Assembly: GCA_001899205.1 (NCBI GenBank)
Contig: MKVL01000025.1
Coordinates: forward strand, 186,001-250,000
Source of the DNA: Mesorhizobium sp. 65-26
Lineage (GTDB): Bacteria; Pseudomonadota; Alphaproteobacteria; Rhizobiales; Rhizobiaceae
Direction: 5' to 3'
DNA length: 64,000 nucleotides
In this document: one piece after another, positions 60,259 to 64,000 of the stretch
Layout of the letters: every line of letters starts with the position of its first letter
Position numbering within the stretch: the first letter of the stretch is position 1
Translations under genes and position numbers: made by a program
The notes under the pieces: generated by a model
The model's input: only the letters and a program-made list of their open reading frames with translations
Told to the model about the DNA's origin: nothing
Databases searched by the model: none

Positions 60259-61050
60259 TTAGAAACCGAGCACTTCGGCGTTTATAGAGGCTTCGAGGCC
60301 GCCGTCGACCGGCACATTGGCGCCATTGATCCAGCGCGCGCCATCGGAGCACAGGAACAGCACCACCGGGGCGATGTCGCCGGAGGTGCCGGCGCGGCCG
60401 ACCCGCGAGATGTCGCTGTCGACACGGGCATCGCCGAGCACGGTTCGAAACTGCTTGAGGATCGGCGTCTCGACCGGACCGGGGCTCACCGCGTTCACCC
60501 GGATGCCCCGGCTCTTGAACAGCTCCTGGTGCGCCGCGCGGAAGGTCCACAGCAGCAGCAGTTCCTTCGAGACGGGATAGCCCTCTTCATTCTTGACGTC
60601 GTGGTCGGCGAGCACCCTGGCGACATCGGGGAAGCCTTCGATGCCGACCATCGAGGCGGCCCGGTTGAGGTTGGCGCGCCAGCCGAAGCCGGCGATCGAC
60701 GCGACATTGACGATGGCGCCGCCCTCGCGGAGCCTTGGCGCCAGCGCTTCGGAGAGCGTACGCAGCCCGTAGAAATTGACGGATATGGTCGGCACCGCGC
60801 CGGTGTTGCCGGAGAGGCCGGCGACATTGCACAGGGCATCGATGCGCTGCGGCAGGCGCGCCACCAGGTCGTCGACGCCGGCCTTCGACGAAATGTCCGC
60901 CTTGACGAAGCTGCCCTGATGCTCCGCCGGCTCGCGCATGTCGACGCCGATGACGTCGGCGCCGAGCTGTCCCGCCAGTTCCGCGGTCCGGGCGCCGATG
61001 CCGGAGGCGACGCCGGTGATGAGGATCGTCTTGCCGAACAGCATGGTCAT
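60259..61050 (-). CDS. SDR of the coniferyl-alcohol dehydrogenase/3-alpha-hydroxysteroid dehydrogenase type
   Basis: The 263-residue SDR has the cofactor motif TGVASGIG (12-19), S118 in NVASIAG and the pair Y158-x3-K162 in GYPVSKE. The C-terminal 'GPVETPILKQF' and 'INGANVPVDGGLEAS' segments match the branch holding coniferyl-alcohol dehydrogenase and 3-alpha-hydroxysteroid dehydrogenase/carbonyl reductase. GGAGAAGG precedes the ATG, which overlaps the permease stop by four bases. With the downstream ALDH it could take an alcohol to an acid in two steps. Confidence 0.82.
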   Translation of the reverse strand: MTMLFGKTILITGVASGIGARTAELAGQLGADVIGVDMREPAEHQGSFVKADISSKAGVDDLVARLPQRIDALCNVAGLSGNTGAVPTISVNFYGLRTLSEALAPRLREGGAIVNVASIAGFGWRANLNRAASMVGIEGFPDVARVLADHDVKNEEGYPVSKELLLLWTFRAAHQELFKSRGIRVNAVSPGPVETPILKQFRTVLGDARVDSDISRVGRAGTSGDIAPVVLFLCSDGARWINGANVPVDGGLEASINAEVLGF

Positions 61051-62099
61051 GCCTTCTCCCGATGTGTCGTGGTGTTTGCCGGTAACGCGGCGCCGCCGGT
61101 CGCTTCGTCCGCTGGCAGCCTGACGCGGTAGCCCACTGACAGCAGGCGCCAGCCGAAGCGCTCCTCCAGCGTCCCCCAGAGGCCGCGCGGCAGGAACAGC
61201 GAGAAGACGAGCGCGGTGGCGCCGAGGCCGATCAGGTACCAGACGCCGGTGCCGCCGAACCAGGTCTCGATCAGGAAGAACAGCAGTGCGCCGAGGATTG
61301 CGCCCTCGAAGGTGCCGATGCCGCCGACCAGCACCATGAAGATCATGTAGGCGGTCCACTGCACGTTGAAATAGGTCTTCGGCTGGAAGGTGATGGCGGT
61401 CGCCAGCCACAGCGCGCCGGCGACGCCGATGCCGAAGGCGGCGAGCACGAAGAGCAGCCGTTTGGTGCCGGTGACGCGCACCCCGACGGAAGCGGCGGCA
61501 TCCTCGTTGTCGCGAATGGCGCGGATGGCAGCGCCGGTGCTGCCGCGCAGCAGGCCGAAGAGGATGGCGAGCAGCGCCGTCATGGACGCCAGCGCCAGCC
61601 AGTAGATCGTCAGCCGGCGCGTCGATGCGTCGTAGACGTTGAGCGAGATCAGCGAAGTACCGGTCTCGCCTTGTATCAGCCGGTCGAGATTGACGAGAAG
61701 ATGGGTGAGTGCCGCGATCACCCACATGCCGATGGCGAACTCGCCGTTCTTCAGCCGCAGCATGAACAGCGAGATCGGCCACGACACCGCGCCGACCACG
61801 ATCGCCGAGACGAAGAGCGAGACGAAGGGGTTGAGCCCGGCATTGGCCAGCCGGATTGCGAAATACGCGCCAAGGCCGAAGAACAGTTGCTGGCCGACCG
61901 ACACCAGCCCGCCGAAGCCGGCAAGCGCGTTCCACATCGCCGCGAGGATCACATAGATGAACAGCGCGGTCATGCGGTCGACCATGCCGGCCGACAGGAA
62001 CTGGGGCGCGACGGCGAGCAGGACGACGATCGCGGCGATGCCAATGCCGGCGGCGCGCGAGGCGGCGGTGCCGCGCTCGATGACGGCGGAGACGCTCAT
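61047..62099 (-). CDS. Branched-chain amino acid-type ABC transporter permease (LivM-like)
   Basis: The 350-residue inner-membrane protein has the LivM hallmarks 'GGLVSVGQQLFFGLGAY' and 'VLVGGIGTFEGAILGALLFF' and about nine membrane segments. ATG 62099 overlaps the LivH-like stop by four bases. It forms the channel with that protein. Importers of this class often carry aromatic acids as well as amino acids. Confidence 0.88.
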   Translation of the reverse strand: MSVSAVIERGTAASRAAGIGIAAIVVLLAVAPQFLSAGMVDRMTALFIYVILAAMWNALAGFGGLVSVGQQLFFGLGAYFAIRLANAGLNPFVSLFVSAIVVGAVSWPISLFMLRLKNGEFAIGMWVIAALTHLLVNLDRLIQGETGTSLISLNVYDASTRRLTIYWLALASMTALLAILFGLLRGSTGAAIRAIRDNEDAAASVGVRVTGTKRLLFVLAAFGIGVAGALWLATAITFQPKTYFNVQWTAYMIFMVLVGGIGTFEGAILGALLFFLIETWFGGTGVWYLIGLGATALVFSLFLPRGLWGTLEERFGWRLLSVGYRVRLPADEATGGAALPANTTTHREKA

Positions 62100-62992
62100 G
62101 ACGCCTTCCCCGCCGACAGGCGCAGCAGGCCGCGCAGGCCGAGGCCCGATGTGTAGAGGCGGACGAACAGCACGATCAGGAAGGCGAGATGGCCGCCGAT
62201 GAGGAAGCCTTGCGGGTGGATCTTGGCGCCAAGCGTCTGCGCCAGGGCCAATACGATGCCGCCAACCAGCGTGCCCCAGAGCGACCCCGCGCCGCCGATG
62301 ACAGCCGCCTCGAAGGCAAACAGCAACTGCGTCGCGCCCGCATAGGGATCGAAGGTCGCGCGCATGCCGAGGAAGGCGCCGGCCAGCCCGACCGTCACCA
62401 TGGCTATGGCGGCGGCGATCGCCATGGCGCGACGTGAGTCGACGCCGACAAGTCCCGCCGTGTCGGGGTCTTCCGACGTGGCGCGTATGGAGCGGCCAAG
62501 CCCGGTGCGGGTGAGGAAGAGCTGCAATCCGCCGAGCAGGATGACGGCGGTGACGAAGATGATTACCGCCAGCTTGCCGACAAAGATGCTGCCCGGCCAT
62601 TCCCAGGAATCGTAGGACAGGCTGCCGATGAAGGGAGCCAGCGAACGGGTGTCGGCTCCGAACTGCTCGAACAGGACATTGTCGATGACGATGGCCAGCC
62701 CGAATGTGGTCAGGATCGGCAGCAGGGCGCCGCCCCGCGCGCTGCGTTCGAGCAGGAAGCGCTGCAGGGCCCAGCCGATCACTGCCATCAGCGGCAGGAC
62801 GATGGCCAGGCCGAGGAAAGGCGAGATGTGGAAGCGCGACGCCAGGAACCACAGCGCGAAGGCCGACAGCACGGCGAGGCTGCCATGGGCGAGGTTGATG
62901 ATGCGCATCACCGAGAACATGAAGGAGAGGCCGCAGGCGATCAGCGCGTAGTAGCCGCCCAGCAATATGCCCTGGATGATCTGGTTGCTCAT
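62096..62992 (-). CDS. Branched-chain amino acid-type ABC transporter permease (LivH-like)
   Basis: The 298-residue protein starts with 'IIQGILLGGYYALIACGLSFMF' and has the LivH loop 'INLAHGSL' and a late 'IGGAGSLWGTLVGGIVL'. ATG 62992 overlaps the LivF-like stop by four bases. It pairs with the LivM-like permease. Confidence 0.9.
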   Translation of the reverse strand: MSNQIIQGILLGGYYALIACGLSFMFSVMRIINLAHGSLAVLSAFALWFLASRFHISPFLGLAIVLPLMAVIGWALQRFLLERSARGGALLPILTTFGLAIVIDNVLFEQFGADTRSLAPFIGSLSYDSWEWPGSIFVGKLAVIIFVTAVILLGGLQLFLTRTGLGRSIRATSEDPDTAGLVGVDSRRAMAIAAAIAMVTVGLAGAFLGMRATFDPYAGATQLLFAFEAAVIGGAGSLWGTLVGGIVLALAQTLGAKIHPQGFLIGGHLAFLIVLFVRLYTSGLGLRGLLRLSAGKAS

Positions 62993-63717
62993 GCCGGCAT
63001 GCCCCCGGCGTTCTTCCGGTGCAGGCCGAAATAGGCCTTCGTCACCTCGTCGCGCGATACACTGCTGCTGTCGCCGGCCAGCGCGATCCGGCCCTCGAGC
63101 ATGCACATGACCTTGCTGGAAACCGAGAGCGCCCGGTTGAGGTCCTGTTCGACGAGGATGATCGTCGTGCCGGAGTTCATGAGCCCCTGGAGCGAGGCAT
63201 AGACACGGTCGACGACCAGCGGCGACAGACCGAGCGAGACTTCGTCGAGCAGGAGCAGGTCGGGATTGCTCATCAGCGCGCGGCCGATGGCGGTTGCCTG
63301 CTGCTCGCCTCCGGAGAGATGGCCGGCCTTGGCGTGGCGGCGCGGCTTGAGGTTTGGGAAGGTGTCGAGTACCCGGTCGACGCTCCAGTCGCCGGGCCTG
63401 CCGGCCGTGCGGCCGAGAAGCAGGTTCTCCTCGACCGTCATCTGCACGAAGAGACGGCGGCCTTCGGGCACCAGTGCGATGCCCCTGCGAACACGCTCGT
63501 GCGACGGCACGCCGGAAAGATCGGTGCCATCGAACAGCACACGGCCGGCCGCGGCCTGATGTGCGCCGGCGATCGCTCGAAGCAGCGTCGTCTTGCCGGC
63601 GCCGTTGGCGCCGACCAGCGCCAGCGTCTCGCCGCGCTCGACGCCGAAGCTCACCCCGCGCACCGCCTGCAGCAGGCCGTGGCGTATGACAAGGTCCTCG
63701 ATCGACAGCAGGCTCAT
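62989..63717 (-). CDS. Branched-chain amino acid-type ABC transporter ATP-binding protein (LivF-like)
   Basis: The 242-residue ATPase has Walker A GANGAGKTT near 37, signature LSGGEQQ, Walker B LLLLDEVSLGLSP and the LivF-type short C-terminus. It overlaps the LivG-like gene by four bases and the LivH-like gene by four bases. The gene order G-F-H-M followed by SDR and ALDH indicates one operon. Confidence 0.92.
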   Translation of the reverse strand: MSLLSIEDLVIRHGLLQAVRGVSFGVERGETLALVGANGAGKTTLLRAIAGAHQAAAGRVLFDGTDLSGVPSHERVRRGIALVPEGRRLFVQMTVEENLLLGRTAGRPGDWSVDRVLDTFPNLKPRRHAKAGHLSGGEQQATAIGRALMSNPDLLLLDEVSLGLSPLVVDRVYASLQGLMNSGTTIILVEQDLNRALSVSSKVMCMLEGRIALAGDSSSVSRDEVTKAYFGLHRKNAGGMPA

Positions 63718-64000
63718 TTAGGGCCTCCGCCGAGATAGGCGCTGATCACCTGCGGATCCGCCATGACGGCTTGCGGCTCGCCGTCGGCGATGATCTTGCC
63801 TGCGTCCATGCAGATCAGCCGCTCGGCGACCTGAAGCAGGATGTGCACGATGTGCTCGATCCAGACGATGCTGATCTTGCGGTGGCGCAATTCGCGGATG
63901 GTTTCGACGAGCTCACCGGCCTCGCCGTCGGTCAGGCCGCCGCCGATCTCGTCAAGCAGAAGCAGTGTCGGCCTCGCGGCGAGCGCCCGCGCCAGCTCCA
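63714..64000 (-). CDS. Branched-chain amino acid-type ABC transporter ATP-binding protein (LivG-like), partial
   Basis: Only the C-terminal 94 codons lie in the window; the gene continues past base 64000. The visible part has the end of the signature helix (ELARALAARP), Walker B LLLLDEIGGGL and the H-loop 'WIEHIVHILLQVAERLICMD', which is the LivG form. The stop overlaps the LivF-like start (ATGA). Confidence 0.88.
   Translation of the reverse strand, partial: ELARALAARPTLLLLDEIGGGLTDGEAGELVETIRELRHRKISIVWIEHIVHILLQVAERLICMDAGKIIADGEPQAVMADPQVISAYLGGGPK

Noticed and set aside
58785-60287. A 500-codon rightward frame over the vanillin-type ALDH gene
   Set aside because: It is the antisense image of a complete ALDH with all catalytic residues; no domain is seen in its translation.
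1-64000. Mobile elements, CRISPR arrays, tRNA or rRNA genes, prophage or toxin-antitoxin genes
   Set aside because: I looked for transposase-like reading frames, regularly spaced repeats, tRNA-like cloverleafs and rRNA stretches and saw none.

Overview
The window is GC-rich, densely coded DNA with a strong third-position G/C bias. It reads like the chromosome or a large replicon of an alphaproteobacterium of the Hyphomicrobiales (Mesorhizobium/Aminobacter/Phyllobacteriaceae style). That assignment is inferred from gene content: many solute-specific ABC importers, LysR/LacI/TetR regulators, SDRs and aldehyde dehydrogenases, and tight ATGA-overlapping operons. I saw no rRNA, tRNA, CRISPR array, transposase, integrase or plasmid gene. 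The whole window is a run of catabolic modules.

Region by region. (A) 1-5617 (+): tail of an unknown gene, a NitT/TauT-type ABC importer, an ADP-forming acyl-CoA synthetase and a MaoC-like protein, closed by a terminator at 5640. (B) 5755-9831 (-): amidohydrolase, flavin-reductase-like protein, enoyl-CoA hydratase family protein and GMC oxidoreductase, below a LysR gene (9952-10923). (C) 11054-17866 (+), divergent from that LysR: a NicX-like 2,5-dihydroxypyridine dioxygenase with the iron ligands at H265/H318/D320, a three-subunit molybdenum hydroxylase, a cupin and an aldehyde dehydrogenase. This looks like an N-heteroaromatic catabolic operon. (D) 17994-21045: a small secreted protein, a LysR regulator, a nucleoside-type deaminase and a CynX-type MFS transporter. 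(E) 21055-38384: a LacI regulator (32151-33167) sits between a nine-gene (-) operon (acyl-CoA synthetase, alpha/beta hydrolase, fused E1 dehydrogenase, two SDRs, sugar-type ABC importer) and a four-gene (+) operon (second sugar-type ABC importer and an aldo/keto reductase). Four copies of the palindrome CAATCGATTG tie them together.

(F) 38433-53036: an oligopeptide-type ABC importer with a CocE/NonD hydrolase, an M19 dipeptidase lacking a usual metal ligand, an S9 peptidase, a DadA-like flavoprotein, a LysR regulator and a CntA/GbcA-like Rieske oxygenase. An AGACA-N4-TGTCT palindrome stands before both the importer operon and the divergent peptidase pair. (G) 53051-56948: a TetR regulator divergent from an SDR, an acyl-CoA dehydrogenase and an aminoglycoside-phosphotransferase-like kinase. 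The last two resemble the two halves of ACAD10/ACAD11. (H) 57246-58670: an aldehyde-dehydrogenase-fold protein that has lost the catalytic cysteine and other key residues. (I) 58773-64000 (-): a vanillin-dehydrogenase-like ALDH, an SDR and a LivHMGF branched-chain-type ABC importer that runs off the window.

The common theme is uptake of several plant- or soil-derived organic compounds, each with a dedicated importer, a local regulator and a short oxidative or CoA-dependent route. Substrates are not fixed by the sequence. The best-supported chemistry is pyridine-ring cleavage in region C and quaternary-amine-type oxygenation in region F.
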